From contig VAWN01000023.1 of NCBI GenBank assembly GCA_005885555.1, forward strand, positions 241,662 through 305,661: a stretch of DNA of 64,000 nucleotides, given 5' to 3'. The position numbers were made by a program, and so were the translations under genes. Every line of letters begins with the position of its first letter. Positions within the stretch are counted from its first letter, which is position 1. Positions 1 through 10,437 of the stretch are shown here, piece by piece. The notes beneath the pieces were generated by a model, which searched no databases, was not told where the DNA came from, and was given only the letters and a program-made list of their open reading frames with translations. The DNA is from Actinomycetota bacterium (GTDB taxonomy: Bacteria; Actinomycetota; Actinomycetes; Mycobacteriales; Micromonosporaceae).

Positions 1-68
1 AGCGTCGCGGCCCCCGCGACCATGCCCCGTATCGCGGTGCCCGCGACCATGCCCCGCATCCGCACCAT
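1..68 (-). CDS. N-terminal fragment of an unidentified gene, cut by the window edge
   Basis: An open frame begins at an ATG at position 68 and runs leftwards to the edge without a stop (22 codons). A GGAGG sequence in the 3' end of the upstream transglutaminase-like gene gives it a ribosome binding site, and only two bases separate it from that gene's stop, so it would be the next gene of the same operon. The visible peptide contains RGMVAG twice, nine codons apart, from a direct DNA repeat. No function can be assigned; the repeat could also mean that this is not coding. Confidence 0.4.
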   Translation of the reverse strand, partial: MVRMRGMVAGTAIRGMVAGAAT

Positions 69-70
69 CC

Positions 71-2386
71 TCAGCCCTCCTGGAGCTCCTTCAGCGCGCC
101 ACGCAGGCGGCGCCGGTCGCGCCAGGCGTACACCAGCGGGCGGGGGTCGAACAGCGCCCGCAGCGCGCGCAGCATGCCACGCGAGCGGCGCAGGTCGCGG
201 CGGAACTGGGTGGACAGGTCCCAGGCGTCGCGGACGTTGTCCTCCAGCGGTTCACCGGGGTAGAAGACCGCCGCGGTGACTATCGGGGCGAGTACCGCGA
301 CCGACCGGGCCGGCTCGCCGAGCTGCTCCTCGGCGTGCGCGGCGGCCTCGACCGCGGTCAGCGATCTGGGTACCGGGATGCCGCGCTCGACGAGCCGGTC
401 GGTCACCTCCCGCCAGGCGCCGACGATGCGGTCGTTGCCGCTGCCCAGGCGGCGACGGTACCGGCGGCGCACCTTCTCGATCACGATGCCGAGCAGCGTC
501 AGCAGGATCACCACGACCAGTACCCCGGCGCCGATCAGCGAGCCGGCGAGCACCTTCGCACCGGTACCCGGACCGCTGGACAGGGTCGGGTCCACCTTCG
601 CTGGCTGGGCCTCCGGCAGCTGCGGGTCCCCGGGCTTGTCCGGCGTGGTGGTCTCGGTCTTCTTGTCCGGCGTGGCGGTGGCGCGGTGCGTGGTGTCGGT
701 CGGGTCGAAGCTCACCCAGCCGTACCGGGCCAGGTTCACCTCCGCCCACGCGTGCGCGTCGGCGGTCGTCACCCGGTACGTGTCGCCCTGCTTGGCCTCG
801 GAGCGCAGCAGGTACCCGACCGCGACCCGGGTCGGGAAGCCCTGCGCCCGGGCCAGGACCGCGAACGCCGACGCGAACTGCTCGGCGTAACCGATCCGGT
901 CCTGCGCGTTGGCGCCGAACAGCCGGCGCAGCGCGTCGTAGGAGTGGCCGGGCCGGGCCTGCAGGCTGTACGGCAGCGTGCGCAGGTACTTCTCGATCGC
1001 GACCAGCTTGGCGAACGGCGCGCTGGCCTGCGCGGTCAGCCTGGTGGCCTCCTGCTCCAGTTCCGGCGGCAGGCCGGGTGGCAGCTGGGTGTCCTTGCCG
1101 GCCGACCCGCTGAGGTTGGGTACCGCCGAAGGCAGATCCGCGTCGCGTACCGGTACCTCGCCGACCACGTCGTAGGAGATGCCCTGCAGGTCCGCCCCGG
1201 GGCCGACGAGGACGCCGGAGGACGCGCTGAACCCCAGGCCGGTCGCGTCGATCTTCACCGGCCAGCCGAGCACCGGCAGGTACGGGCCGGTCAGGTTGCC
1301 CACCTGGACGTGGGCCGTGACGCGCCGCGGGTGTTCGAGGTTCGGGTCGGGCGGCAGGGTGTGCCCGGCTAGGAGGAAGCTGTCGTCGGCGGTCCACAGG
1401 GAACCGTTGTAGTTGTCCAGCGCCGCGGTGCGTACCCGGTCCAGCGGCTGCCCGCCGTCGTCGGTGATCCGGATGGTGAACAGCTCCTGGGCCGGCGTCT
1501 CCTTCAGCTGGCCCTTGAGGCCGACCAGCGGGCTGAGCATGTCCGACACGTCGTACCGCTGCGGGGTCACGGTACGCGGGTCGAACCGTTGCGTACCGGC
1601 GGCCACCGGTACCACCTGGGCGCCGCCCACCCCGACGGCGGTGACCAGCAGGGCGACCGGGATGCCGAAGGCGATCCGGCCGACCAGCCGGCGCTTGGCC
1701 GGTTCCGGCGCGGCCACGACCTCCTCGTCCGGGTCGCGCGCCACCAGCGCCGTCTCCAACCGGCTGACCCGCACCACCACCAGCATCAGGCTCACCACGA
1801 GGAACGCCGCCGTGACCACCGCGCCGGCCGCCGGCCGGGCCGCGGTGAACAGCAGCCCGATCACCAGCGCCAGCAGGGTCGGCAGCACCGGCGCAAGGAT
1901 CGCCCGGGTGCGCAGCGACAGCGTGGTGGACACGAACGCGGCGACCCAGGTGATGAGCACCGGCGTGATGAGCAGGTCCTGGGTGACATCGGCGGGCAGC
2001 CCGACGCTGAGCATGCGGGCCCAGCCGTGCAGCAGGCCGGTGCCCAGGTCGGTCGCCGTCTGCACGGTCGGCACGCCGTGGTCGAGGGTGTGCCGGTACA
2101 CCAGCGTGACGGCGAGCACGACGAAGCCCAGCACGGCCACCAGCAGCGTGCTGGTCAGCCGCCAGCGGCGCACCGCGCTCAGCACCGCCAGCAGCGCCGC
2201 GCCGGCGGCCGCGGTCATCAGCGGCAGCAGGTACTCGCGGCTGGTGAAGAAGCCGTTGTACAGCACGCCGGTGGTGGCCGCCGCCATCGTGGCGAACAGC
2301 ACCTCCAGGTAGGCCAGCGGGCCGGTCGGCGGCCGCTGTTGTACGGTCTCGGTCTGCTGCCGTTCCTTGTGCCGTCCCCGCTTCAT
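71..2386 (-). CDS. Transglutaminase-like membrane protein (TgpA type), catalytic Cys replaced by Ala
   Basis: About 771 residues. Roughly seven hydrophobic segments lie in the N-terminal 280 residues, followed by an extracytoplasmic part with a transglutaminase-like core (about 480-560), another membrane segment near 610-640 and a cytoplasmic C-terminal tail. The His/Asp parts of the core are seen as DAHAWAEVN and GWVSFDPTD. Where the family normally has GYCEQFA, this protein has GYAEQFA: the codon at 884-886 encodes Ala501, so the expected nucleophile is absent. The ATG at 2386 overlaps the DUF58 stop by four bases (ATGA), indicating translational coupling; a longer frame upstream is only a shadow of DUF58. 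Such proteins occur with MoxR and DUF58 partners in an envelope-linked operon; the exact role is unknown. Confidence 0.9.
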   Translation of the reverse strand: MKRGRHKERQQTETVQQRPPTGPLAYLEVLFATMAAATTGVLYNGFFTSREYLLPLMTAAAGAALLAVLSAVRRWRLTSTLLVAVLGFVVLAVTLVYRHTLDHGVPTVQTATDLGTGLLHGWARMLSVGLPADVTQDLLITPVLITWVAAFVSTTLSLRTRAILAPVLPTLLALVIGLLFTAARPAAGAVVTAAFLVVSLMLVVVRVSRLETALVARDPDEEVVAAPEPAKRRLVGRIAFGIPVALLVTAVGVGGAQVVPVAAGTQRFDPRTVTPQRYDVSDMLSPLVGLKGQLKETPAQELFTIRITDDGGQPLDRVRTAALDNYNGSLWTADDSFLLAGHTLPPDPNLEHPRRVTAHVQVGNLTGPYLPVLGWPVKIDATGLGFSASSGVLVGPGADLQGISYDVVGEVPVRDADLPSAVPNLSGSAGKDTQLPPGLPPELEQEATRLTAQASAPFAKLVAIEKYLRTLPYSLQARPGHSYDALRRLFGANAQDRIGYAEQFASAFAVLARAQGFPTRVAVGYLLRSEAKQGDTYRVTTADAHAWAEVNLARYGWVSFDPTDTTHRATATPDKKTETTTPDKPGDPQLPEAQPAKVDPTLSSGPGTGAKVLAGSLIGAGVLVVVILLTLLGIVIEKVRRRYRRRLGSGNDRIVGAWREVTDRLVERGIPVPRSLTAVEAAAHAEEQLGEPARSVAVLAPIVTAAVFYPGEPLEDNVRDAWDLSTQFRRDLRRSRGMLRALRALFDPRPLVYAWRDRRRLRGALKELQEG

Positions 2387-3528
2387 CGCCGTACCAGTTG
2401 GTTCCAGGCCGCGGCGAACTCCGCGCCGCTGCGGACGTTGACAGAAATGACGCCGCGCAGGGCGGCCGGCGGGCCGGCGAACCGTTCGGCGAACTGGATC
2501 AGGCTCACCATCAGGAACCGGTTGCGCACCGCCGGCAGCACCGACAGCATGTTCTGATCCGGCTGCCCGGTGACGATGCCCAGGGAAACACCCTCGTCCA
2601 TCGGTACCATCGACGGCAGCGCGGCCAGGCCCGGATCCTCGTCGGAGCGCTCCACCACGGCGAGCAGGTCCAGCAGCGCGGCGCTGCCGTCCCGGCCGCG
2701 GTCGACGGCCGAGCTGCCCCCGCCGGTGGTGTGCAACTCCAGCGGGAAGCCGCCCTCGACGGCGGCCACGCACAGCGACGCGGCGGCGCTGACCGCGTCC
2801 TCGAAGGACTTCTCCGAGTACGGCGCGGAACTGGTGTCCAGCACGACCATCAGGCGCGGCTCGTTGGGTACCACGTTGTGCCGCACCATGAACTTCTCCA
2901 GGCGGGCCGTGGACTTCCAGTGGATGAGGCGCCAGTCGTCGCCGTACTCGTAGTCGCGCAGGCTGTGGAACGCCACGCCGCCCCGGGGTGCGCTGCTGGA
3001 CGTCGGGCCGTCCATGTCACGGGTCTGCCCGGTGGGTACCGGCTCGACCGGGTGGATCCGCGGGTGCACGTACAGCGTCGACCAGGTGGCGTACTCCTTG
3101 CCGACCCGCATCAGCCGCAGCGGGTCGCTGTGCCCGATGGTCAGCGGGCCGACCTGGAAGATGCCGCGCCGCTTGGTCGGCAACGGGTACGTGGTCTGGT
3201 GGCTCTCCCCGGCCGCGAGGCTGGGGATCGGGATCGTCAGCCGCCGCCCGGTGACCGCCTCCGCGGCCATGATCGGCGGGCTGCGCCGCTTGGCCTCGTT
3301 GGTGACCGTGATGACGCCCATCGCCGACTCGCCGACCGCGACCCGGTGCGGCCGGACCTCGCGCAGCGCACTGACGTCCGGCCGGGCGAGCATCCACAGC
3401 GCGGCGACGATCAGCGCGGCGAGGCAGGCGAACCCGAGCGCGGCCAGCTCCGGGTAGTCGGCGAGCCACGCCGCCCCGAGCAGGACGAGGGCGCAGCCAG
3501 CGACGACCACGCCTGACCTGGTGAGCAT
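2383..3528 (-). CDS. DUF58 domain protein
   Basis: 381 residues. Two hydrophobic segments at the N terminus (about 8-50) are followed by a DUF58 domain with the hallmark [19 protein letters not shown] near residue 190. A von Willebrand A-like fold follows ([19 protein letters not shown]). DUF58 proteins are partners of MoxR AAA+ ATPases. The gene sits between moxR (7 bp upstream) and the transglutaminase-like gene (four-base overlap), the standard MoxR-DUF58-TgpA order. Function is inferred from family and context only. Confidence 0.92.
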   Translation of the reverse strand: MLTRSGVVVAGCALVLLGAAWLADYPELAALGFACLAALIVAALWMLARPDVSALREVRPHRVAVGESAMGVITVTNEAKRRSPPIMAAEAVTGRRLTIPIPSLAAGESHQTTYPLPTKRRGIFQVGPLTIGHSDPLRLMRVGKEYATWSTLYVHPRIHPVEPVPTGQTRDMDGPTSSSAPRGGVAFHSLRDYEYGDDWRLIHWKSTARLEKFMVRHNVVPNEPRLMVVLDTSSAPYSEKSFEDAVSAAASLCVAAVEGGFPLELHTTGGGSSAVDRGRDGSAALLDLLAVVERSDEDPGLAALPSMVPMDEGVSLGIVTGQPDQNMLSVLPAVRNRFLMVSLIQFAERFAGPPAALRGVISVNVRSGAEFAAAWNQLVRR

Positions 3529-3535
3529 CCGTTCC

Positions 3536-4516
3536 TCACACCCGGACCGGATCCTGCGGTACCGGCACCGCGGCCATGATGTTGTCGACGATCGCGTGCG
3601 TCGTGTACCCCTGGATGGCCGCCTCCGGAGTGAGCAGCAGCCGGTGGGCGAGCACCGGCCGGGCCATCGCCTTGACGTCGTCGGCGGTCACGAACGGCCG
3701 GCCCTCGAAGGCCGCGCACGCCTGCGCGGCGACCGCCAGCGCGTTGCTGGCCCGGGGGCTGGCACCCAGGCGTAGCTGGGCGACGGTACGGGTGGCGCCG
3801 GTGATGGTCACGATGAAGCTCTGCAACGCCGGCGCCATGTACACGGCCCGGGTGACGTCGATCATCCGGACCAGCTCCTCGACCGTCATCACCGGGTGCA
3901 GCTGCTCCGGCAACCGGCGGGCGATGGCGTCGGCGACGATGCGCATCTCGTGCTCGGCGCTGGGGTACCCGATCCGCAGCAGCATCATGAACCGGTCGAG
4001 CTGCGCCTCGGGCAGCGTGTACGTGCCCTGGTGGTCGATCGGGTTCTGGGTGGCGACGACGAAGTTGGGCCGGGGCAGCTGGTACGTCACGCCGTCCATG
4101 GTCACCTGGTGCTCGGCCATCACCTCCAGCAGCGCCGACTGCGTCTTGGGCGAGGCCCGGTTGATCTCGTCGCCGAGCACGATGTGCGCGAACACCGGTC
4201 CCTCGCGGAACTTGAACTGCCGTGCCGCCGCGTCGTAGATCTGCACCCCCACCACGTCGCTGGGCAGCAGGTCCGGCGTGAACTGGATCCGCCGCATCGA
4301 CCCGTTGATCGAGTGGGAGAGGGCCTTGGCCAGCGAGGTCTTGGCGACCCCGGGTACGTCCTCGATGAGGATGTGGCCCTCCGCGAGCAGGCAGATGACC
4401 GCGTCGCGGACCACCTGCGTCTTACCGTGGATGAAGTGCTCCACGTTGTTGACCAGATCGGCGCAGCGTCGCTGCACCCAGGCCGTCTGATCCGCCAAAC
4501 TGGCGTCGAACGACAT
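3536..4516 (-). CDS. MoxR-family AAA+ ATPase
   Basis: 326 residues from the ATG at 4516, chosen because AGGGGGAG stands just ahead of it; a longer frame to 4585 lacks this and adds an atypical leader. Walker A is GVAKTSLAK (about residue 60). Walker B with the MoxR signature [12 protein letters not shown] follows near 115, and the C-terminal AAA lid domain is present. MoxR proteins act as chaperone-like ATPases that mature or insert metal or envelope complexes with DUF58/VWA partners. It is the first gene of a three- or four-gene minus-strand operon and is divergent from the Hsp70-like gene at 4643. Confidence 0.95.
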   Translation of the reverse strand: MSFDASLADQTAWVQRRCADLVNNVEHFIHGKTQVVRDAVICLLAEGHILIEDVPGVAKTSLAKALSHSINGSMRRIQFTPDLLPSDVVGVQIYDAAARQFKFREGPVFAHIVLGDEINRASPKTQSALLEVMAEHQVTMDGVTYQLPRPNFVVATQNPIDHQGTYTLPEAQLDRFMMLLRIGYPSAEHEMRIVADAIARRLPEQLHPVMTVEELVRMIDVTRAVYMAPALQSFIVTITGATRTVAQLRLGASPRASNALAVAAQACAAFEGRPFVTADDVKAMARPVLAHRLLLTPEAAIQGYTTHAIVDNIMAAVPVPQDPVRV

Positions 4517-4642
4517 TGCTCCCCCTGCGCCTGTATCCCCCCGCGCCCCTGAAGTCGGCGGCATTAGGCTAGCGGGCGCTGGCAACTCCGGCTACGGGGC
4601 ATTGACCACAGTTGTTCGTACGTTCGGGTGTGGGGGTGGTTG

Positions 4643-7102
4643 GTGCCGTTTTCGCTCGGTGTCGACATCGGCAGCACGTACACCGCCGCCGCGCTGTGGC
4701 GCGACGGTTCGGTGCAGAGCGTGCCGCTGGGCAACCGGTCAAATGCGGTGCCATCAGTGCTTTTCATGCGGGAGGACGGCACCTTGCTGGTCGGCGAGGC
4801 GGCCACCCGGCGCGCCGTCGTGGAACCCGACCGGCAGGCCCGCGACTTCAAGCGTCGGATGGGCGACGAAGTACCCATCCTGCTCGGCGACGAGCACCGG
4901 ATGTCCGCCCAGGAGCTGACCGGGCACCTGCTGCGCTGGGTCATCGACACGGTGGCCGAACGGGAGGGGGAGCGGCCCGGGCACCTGGTGCTGACCCACC
5001 CGGCCGAGTGGGGCGACTACCGCCGCGACCTGCTCGTCGAGGCGGCCGCCACGGCCGGGCTGCCCGACGTCGGCCTGCTGCCCGAGCCGGTCGCGGCCGC
5101 CGCCTGGTACGCGGCGCAGGACCGGGTGGCGCCCGGCGCGCTGGTCGGCGTCTACGACCTGGGCGGCGGTACCTTCGACGCCTCGGTGGTCCGCAAGACC
5201 GAGACCGGGTTCGAGGTGTACGGCGAGCCGGGCGGCGACGAGACGATCGGCGGGCTGAACTTCGACCACACGCTGCTGCGGTACGTGGCGGCCGCGGCCG
5301 GCGTGGACCTCGCCGCGCTGGACGACACCGACCCGGCGACCGCGGCGGGGCTGGCGCAGTTCCGCGATGCCGTGGTGGACGCGAAGGAGGCGCTGTCCGC
5401 CGACACCGAGGCGACCATTCCGGTACTGCTGCCCGGGCTCGCCCGGCACGTGACGCTGAGCCGGCCGCAGCTGGAGACGCTGATCCGGCCGCAGATCCTC
5501 AGCACCGTCCAGCTCTTTGCGCAGATCGTGAACCGGGCCGGCGCGGAGCCGAGCGCGCTGCACGGGGTCCTGCTCGTCGGCGGGTCCAGCCGGATCCCGC
5601 TGGTGTCGCAGCTGCTGCGTACCGAGCTCGGCGCGCGGGTCGCCGTCGACGCGCACCCGAAGTACGCGGTCAGCCTCGGGGCCGCGATCACCGCCGCGCC
5701 GCACGTGGCCCCCGTCGCACCGCCGGTGACGCCACCGGTTCCGCAGCCGCCGCCGACGACCACGCCGGACTGGGACGCGCCGACGGTACCGTTGCCGAAG
5801 ATCCCGGTGCCGTCGTTCGACACGGCCGCCACGATGGAGCTGCGACCGGTACCCCCGGCGCCGGAGGCGGTCGACGCGCCGACCGTGGTGCACCCGGTGA
5901 ACCTGGCGCTGACCGGGTTGACCGCGCCGACCGACGTGACGGTGACCGTCCCCCGCCGGCCCTACATCCCGCAGCCCCGGGTGACCGCGCGGGACGAGCC
6001 GGTCGTGGTCCGCACCGGTACCGCCGGCGGCGGCTACTGGGGTCGCGGCGCGACCACCGCGGTGGTCGGCGTCGTCGCGGTGGTGGCGGTGATCGCGCTG
6101 ATCGCCGCGATCGCCCTGCACCGCGGATCGCCCGGGTCGCCCCCGCAGTCACCGCCACCGAGGTCCGCCACCCCGAGCGTCGGCCCGACCCTGCCGGTCG
6201 CCCAGGCGACCGGCGCCCTGGTGACCGACCCGCAGGGTGTCGACGTCATGCGCGCCGCGGCCCTGCTGCCCTCGGGCGAGCTGGTGGCGGTCGGCTACGC
6301 CGGCAACCAGCAGCCGCGCGGGTGGGTGCGCAAGGGCGCCGCCTGGCGGTACATCGCCCCGCCGGGCACCACGGGTCTGATGCTCGACGTGGCGGTTTCC
6401 GGCGGCCGGCTGGTCGCGGTCGGCTCCTCCGGTACCGGCGACAACCAGCGACCGGCGGTGTGGACCTCGACCAACGGCGAGTCGTGGAAGGCGGTACCGC
6501 TGTCGGCCGACCTGCAGTCGGACAAGCTCACCGGGCTGACCGCGGTCGTACCGGCCAGGGGCGGCGGATTCCTGGCCGCCGGCATCGACACGAAGACCGA
6601 CAGGGCCGGCGACGTCGCGCTGTTCCACTCCGGCGACGGCACCCAGTGGCAGCGGGTGAAGGCGACCGGCCTGGACGGCAGCGGCCCGCAGGAGGTCAGG
6701 AAGATCGCGCTCGGGCCCGACGGGTACGTCGCGGTGGGCGCCGACCTGAACGGCGCGGTACTCGGGCCGGCCGTCTGGACCTCGCCGGACGGGCAGCAGT
6801 GGCAGCTGTCGCCGGACCACCCGCCCGGCTCGCCCGACCTGTTGGCGATCGCGCGGCAGGCGGACGGTTCGATGCTCGTCTGCGGCTCGGTCAGCTCCGC
6901 GGACAACCCGGCGGCCGGCTGCTGGGTACAGCGGGGCAGCGACTGGAAGGCGGTGAGCGTGGCGGCGGCGCAGGGTTCGCCGAGCGCGCTGTACATCTAC
7001 GGCCTGGTACCGACGCCGGGCGGGATGGTCGCGGTAGGGCTCGGGCGCTCCGGTACCGCCACCGACGCGGCCGTGTGGACCCTCGCGCTACCGCCGTCGT
7101 AG
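4643..7102 (+). CDS. Hsp70-like ATPase with transmembrane anchor and C-terminal Asp-box-like repeats
   Basis: About 819 residues. An actin-fold Hsp70/DnaK-type nucleotide-binding domain occupies roughly 1-350: GVDIGSTYT (phosphate 1), YDLGGGTFDASVV (phosphate 2) and LLVGGSSRIPLV (adenosine). No substrate-binding domain follows. Instead there is a Pro-rich linker, one hydrophobic helix at about 471-493, and a region of about 300 residues with repeated units resembling Asp-boxes (AVWTSTNGESW, ALFHSGDGTQW, AVWTSPDGQQW, CWVQRGSDW), suggestive of a beta-propeller outside the cell. The GTG at 4643 has GGGGGTGG just upstream; a GTG at 4628 is an alternative. It is convergent with the GTPase genes (3 bp gap). 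The role is not known; a cytosolic ATPase transmitting to an external sensor is inference. Confidence 0.85.
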   Translation: MPFSLGVDIGSTYTAAALWRDGSVQSVPLGNRSNAVPSVLFMREDGTLLVGEAATRRAVVEPDRQARDFKRRMGDEVPILLGDEHRMSAQELTGHLLRWVIDTVAEREGERPGHLVLTHPAEWGDYRRDLLVEAAATAGLPDVGLLPEPVAAAAWYAAQDRVAPGALVGVYDLGGGTFDASVVRKTETGFEVYGEPGGDETIGGLNFDHTLLRYVAAAAGVDLAALDDTDPATAAGLAQFRDAVVDAKEALSADTEATIPVLLPGLARHVTLSRPQLETLIRPQILSTVQLFAQIVNRAGAEPSALHGVLLVGGSSRIPLVSQLLRTELGARVAVDAHPKYAVSLGAAITAAPHVAPVAPPVTPPVPQPPPTTTPDWDAPTVPLPKIPVPSFDTAATMELRPVPPAPEAVDAPTVVHPVNLALTGLTAPTDVTVTVPRRPYIPQPRVTARDEPVVVRTGTAGGGYWGRGATTAVVGVVAVVAVIALIAAIALHRGSPGSPPQSPPPRSATPSVGPTLPVAQATGALVTDPQGVDVMRAAALLPSGELVAVGYAGNQQPRGWVRKGAAWRYIAPPGTTGLMLDVAVSGGRLVAVGSSGTGDNQRPAVWTSTNGESWKAVPLSADLQSDKLTGLTAVVPARGGGFLAAGIDTKTDRAGDVALFHSGDGTQWQRVKATGLDGSGPQEVRKIALGPDGYVAVGADLNGAVLGPAVWTSPDGQQWQLSPDHPPGSPDLLAIARQADGSMLVCGSVSSADNPAAGCWVQRGSDWKAVSVAAAQGSPSALYIYGLVPTPGGMVAVGLGRSGTATDAAVWTLALPPS

Positions 7103-7105
7103 CGG

Positions 7106-8617
7106 CTATTCCGGTGGCGGGGCGACGCGTACCGTGGCGCGGGCCGGGGGCAGCGTGGCGGCCAGCCCTTCGCAGGTACGCATCAGTACCTCGGCCGCCC
7201 GCACCAGTACCGGCTCGGACAGCGGACTGTGCGCCACCCGCCGCCAGTACCCGTGCGACGCGGCGATCGCCGCCCGTACCTCGGCGTCGGGTGCCTCGGG
7301 TGGCAGGCCCAGCCGGGTACCCACCGCCGAGCCCTCGCCGCCGAGCAGCCGGTCCATGTGCGCCAGCTGGTCGGGCGCGGCCGGTACCAGGCCGGTGCGC
7401 AGCTCGGTCAGCAGCCGGATCTCGGCCAGCTCGTGGGCGCTGACCCGCAGCCGCTCCACCTGCTGGCGCAGCCAGGGCGCGGCGTCGATGGGGTCGGCCC
7501 GGGTGACCGCGTCGATCGCCCGCAGCGCGCTGTCGGCCTTGAGCACGTCGCGCCGCTCGGCGAACTGGGTGAGCAGCAGCCGGCGCAGTTCCGGCAGGCC
7601 GCTGCGCCGGGTGAGCAGCGCGACGAGATCGCCGCGCCGGGCGGCCGCACCCCGTTGGCGTAGCGCGTCGAGGGACAGCCGCAGCCCGTACATGCCCAGC
7701 ACCCGGACCAGCCGGTGCCGCCGGTCGGCCGGTACCGGTACCGACGGCGCCGCGACGAACCGGTCCGCGGACAGCAGCATCGGCGCGGTCGTCTCGGCGG
7801 GCAGCCCGGCCAGCCGCATCAGGTCGGCGAACTCCTCCGGGCGCAGCGTCGCGCCGGCCTCGCCGAGCAGACCCGACACCGGCAGCACGGTCTGCACCAG
7901 GCTGCGCAGCCGGGGATCGTCGCGGTACCGGGTGGCGATGCGCTGCGCCTGCTCGATCGCGTCGGGGCCGCCGCCGCCCACCTCGTCGGAGCGCGACAGG
8001 ACGCCGACCGCGTTGACCGGGGTGGAGTGGCTGAACTGCGCGTCGGACAGCACCTCAAGGAAGTCCACGTCGGTGGCGTGCAGCTGGCGCAGCAGGTACA
8101 CCACCGCGTCGACGCCGTCCGGGTCGGCGGCCCGGTCGGTGTCCCCGGCGAGGAACTCCTGCGCCTGCCGGGCCACCGACTCCGACAGCGACCCCATGCC
8201 CGGCGTGTCGACCAGGGTCATCCGGGTCAGCCAGGAGCTGGGTATCTCGACGCGCAGCTCGTTCAGGTCGTCGGCGCGCAGGTCGCCGAGGTCCAGTACG
8301 AGCGCGGTGCCGCGCGGCTCCAGGCGCAGCGGCCGGGGCTCGGCGTCGCGCGGATGGGCGCTGGCCGACGGGTGCTCGCCGTGCGTGTACCAGGTCACCA
8401 CGCGGGTGCACTCGCCCGCGTCGGTCGCCGCGACCCGCTGCCCGACCAGGGCGTTGAGCAACGTCGACTTGCCGGCCTTGACCCGGCCGGCGATCGCCAC
8501 CCGCAGCGGCTCGTCCATGTGCCGGGTGACGGCGAGCAGGCGGCGCTCGGCCGGGCGGCCCCGGTACGCGGTGACGGCCTCGGCGAGCAGCGCACGTGCC
8601 CGGTCGGCGAAGGTCAT
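7106..8617 (-). CDS. Dynamin-like GTPase, first of a pair
   Basis: 503 residues. The G domain has P-loop AGRVKAGKSTLLN (about residue 40), a switch region with DTPGMGSLSE near 135, and LSRSDEV as a likely G4-like segment near 205. The rest is mostly alpha-helical. No clear membrane helix is seen. Its ATG overlaps the stop of the upstream GTPase by four bases (ATGA at 8614-8617), so the two are coupled and probably act as a hetero-oligomeric bacterial dynamin-like pair. In actinomycetes such pairs are known to help membrane fission at sporulation septa (DynA/DynB); equivalence here is inference. Confidence 0.85.
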   Translation of the reverse strand: MTFADRARALLAEAVTAYRGRPAERRLLAVTRHMDEPLRVAIAGRVKAGKSTLLNALVGQRVAATDAGECTRVVTWYTHGEHPSASAHPRDAEPRPLRLEPRGTALVLDLGDLRADDLNELRVEIPSSWLTRMTLVDTPGMGSLSESVARQAQEFLAGDTDRAADPDGVDAVVYLLRQLHATDVDFLEVLSDAQFSHSTPVNAVGVLSRSDEVGGGGPDAIEQAQRIATRYRDDPRLRSLVQTVLPVSGLLGEAGATLRPEEFADLMRLAGLPAETTAPMLLSADRFVAAPSVPVPADRRHRLVRVLGMYGLRLSLDALRQRGAAARRGDLVALLTRRSGLPELRRLLLTQFAERRDVLKADSALRAIDAVTRADPIDAAPWLRQQVERLRVSAHELAEIRLLTELRTGLVPAAPDQLAHMDRLLGGEGSAVGTRLGLPPEAPDAEVRAAIAASHGYWRRVAHSPLSEPVLVRAAEVLMRTCEGLAATLPPARATVRVAPPPE

Positions 8618-10437
8618 CGCGGCCGCACGCCCCGCACCCGACCGGCCTCGTCCAGCAGGGTGGTCACCCGGGCCAGGTCGGTGGCGGTCTGGCTGGCCCG
8701 CTGCTGCGCGCTGGACCGGTCGGCGTGCACCGCCCGTACCGTGGCGGCGTGCTCGGCCTGCGCGGTCATCGCCAGTTCGGTGGCCCGGTCCAGGTAGTAG
8801 TCGCGGATCTGGGCCCGGTTGTGCCGCAGGATGTTCTGCACCGCGCGGTTGGCGTCGACCCGGGCCTGGTTCAGGTACCCGGCGACGCTGCGCAACGCCT
8901 CGGTGCGGGCCGCCTCGACCCGGGCGGTCTTGAACCCGTGTACCGCCTTCACCGCGAACACCGTGCCCAGCGCGGCGGTGATCGGCAGCACCACGAGGAA
9001 CCCGGGGTGCAGCGTGGCGACCACCAGCGTGGTGACCACCGAGCTGCTCAGCGACCAGCCGCGCGCCGCGTGCATGCCGAGTTCGAGCTTGCCCGGGCCG
9101 CGGATGCTGAGCTGGTCCAGGCGCAGGCCGTCGCCGGCGGTCGGCCGCTGGTACCCGCCGCCGGTCAGCTGGCCGATCATCGCGACCTCGCCATCGAAGA
9201 GCCGGCCGACCTCCTCGACGACATCGTTGATCAGTTTCATCATCTGCGTGTGCGCGTCGGTGAGCTCCTCGTTGGTGCGCTGGTACAGCCAGGGCACGAT
9301 CTCGGCCCACTCCCGCGCCGGGTCGCCGGCCTTGATCCGGTCACTGGCCTCCTGTTCCAGGCGGCGCATGCGGGCCTGCAGGTCCTCGTCGGCCCTGGAC
9401 TGCACGTCGGCGAACCGGTCGTTGATCACGTGCTGCCAGCGCGCGTCGGGGGTACGCAGCCCCGTGGCGCGCTCCCGGGCCTGGTCCAGGCGCTGCAGGG
9501 TGGCGGCCTGCTCCTCGGGCCGGGTCAGCGCGGCGTGCTCGACGTCGAGGGTACCGGCGACCTGGGCGAGCGAGCTCTGCACCGCCTCCGCCGCCCGCGT
9601 CGACGACACCGCCTCGCGCTGCGCGGCCAGCTGCGCCCGCAGCCGGTTGACCAGGGCGGGGAACCCGGACTCCGCGTTGAGCGGCTGGTCACCGGACTGC
9701 AGGGCGGTGTCGCGCAGTACCGACGACACGGGCAGGATGTCGACGGTGAGCCCGGCCCGGCGCAGGTGCCCCTTGTTGATCTCCAGGATCCGCTGCCATT
9801 CCGGGTAGAAATCCACCTTGGTCAGCACGCACAGCAGCCGCGGGCAGATCTCGGCGGCCCGGCGCAGCAGCTCGACCTCGGCCGCGGTGTACTCCTGCGA
9901 CGCGTCGGACACCACCAGTACCGCGTCGGCCAGCGACATCGCCCGCATCGTCGAGGCCGCCGCCGCGGCCGCGAAGCCGCCGCCGATCCCCGGCGTGTCG
10001 ATCAGTACCAGGCCGCCGCGCAGCAGCTCCCGCGGCAGCGCCACCTCGACCGACTCCAGCCGGGCCTCCTCGCCGATCGCGCCCTCGGTGGCGTACCGCG
10101 CCGCCTGTGCCGGGTCGATCGTGCGACGCTGCCCGCTGTCGAGTACCACTTCGGCGGCCGGCGCCGGACCGTACCGGATGATCGTCGGTACCGCGGTGAA
10201 CGCCACCGCGTCGGTGCCGCACACCGGTACCCCGAGCAGCGCGTTGACCAGCGCGCTCTTGCCCTTCTTGAACTCGCCCGCGACGAGCACGTGCCAGGCG
10301 CCCGAGGTGACCTGGTCGCGTTGCGCGGTCAGCCGCCCGGCCAGGTCCTGCCGCCCCAGCCGGTTGGTCTCTGTGATCGCCTGATCGAGCAGCTGCAGGA
10401 TCTGGTCACTGCCGATGACCGTGCCCGGAAAGCTCAA
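8614..10437 (-). CDS. Dynamin-like GTPase with membrane segments, second of the pair
   Basis: 607 residues. P-loop AGEFKKGKSALVN lies near residue 52 and switch DTPGIGGGFA near 145, with LTKVDFYPEW as the G4 (xKxD) segment near 210. A long helical region follows, and a hydrophobic stretch at about 465-510 (TTLVVATLHPGFLVVLPIT) suggests membrane insertion. A TTG start at 10437 is chosen: GGGGGA lies two bases upstream, no ATG suits, and the codon overlaps the upstream stop as TTGA. It is therefore coupled on both sides, to a cell-wall hydrolase gene and to the other GTPase. Confidence 0.85.
   Translation of the reverse strand: MSFPGTVIGSDQILQLLDQAITETNRLGRQDLAGRLTAQRDQVTSGAWHVLVAGEFKKGKSALVNALLGVPVCGTDAVAFTAVPTIIRYGPAPAAEVVLDSGQRRTIDPAQAARYATEGAIGEEARLESVEVALPRELLRGGLVLIDTPGIGGGFAAAAAASTMRAMSLADAVLVVSDASQEYTAAEVELLRRAAEICPRLLCVLTKVDFYPEWQRILEINKGHLRRAGLTVDILPVSSVLRDTALQSGDQPLNAESGFPALVNRLRAQLAAQREAVSSTRAAEAVQSSLAQVAGTLDVEHAALTRPEEQAATLQRLDQARERATGLRTPDARWQHVINDRFADVQSRADEDLQARMRRLEQEASDRIKAGDPAREWAEIVPWLYQRTNEELTDAHTQMMKLINDVVEEVGRLFDGEVAMIGQLTGGGYQRPTAGDGLRLDQLSIRGPGKLELGMHAARGWSLSSSVVTTLVVATLHPGFLVVLPITAALGTVFAVKAVHGFKTARVEAARTEALRSVAGYLNQARVDANRAVQNILRHNRAQIRDYYLDRATELAMTAQAEHAATVRAVHADRSSAQQRASQTATDLARVTTLLDEAGRVRGVRPR

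Noticed and set aside
2387..2773. 129-codon upstream extension of the transglutaminase-like gene
   Set aside because: The extra residues are a shadow of DUF58 in another frame; the ATG at 2386 with ATGA overlap is the natural start.
22..3516. Long open frames on the plus strand opposite the transglutaminase-like and DUF58 genes
   Set aside because: Arg/Gly/Pro-rich translations without domains, directly opposite well-supported genes; typical high-GC shadow frames.
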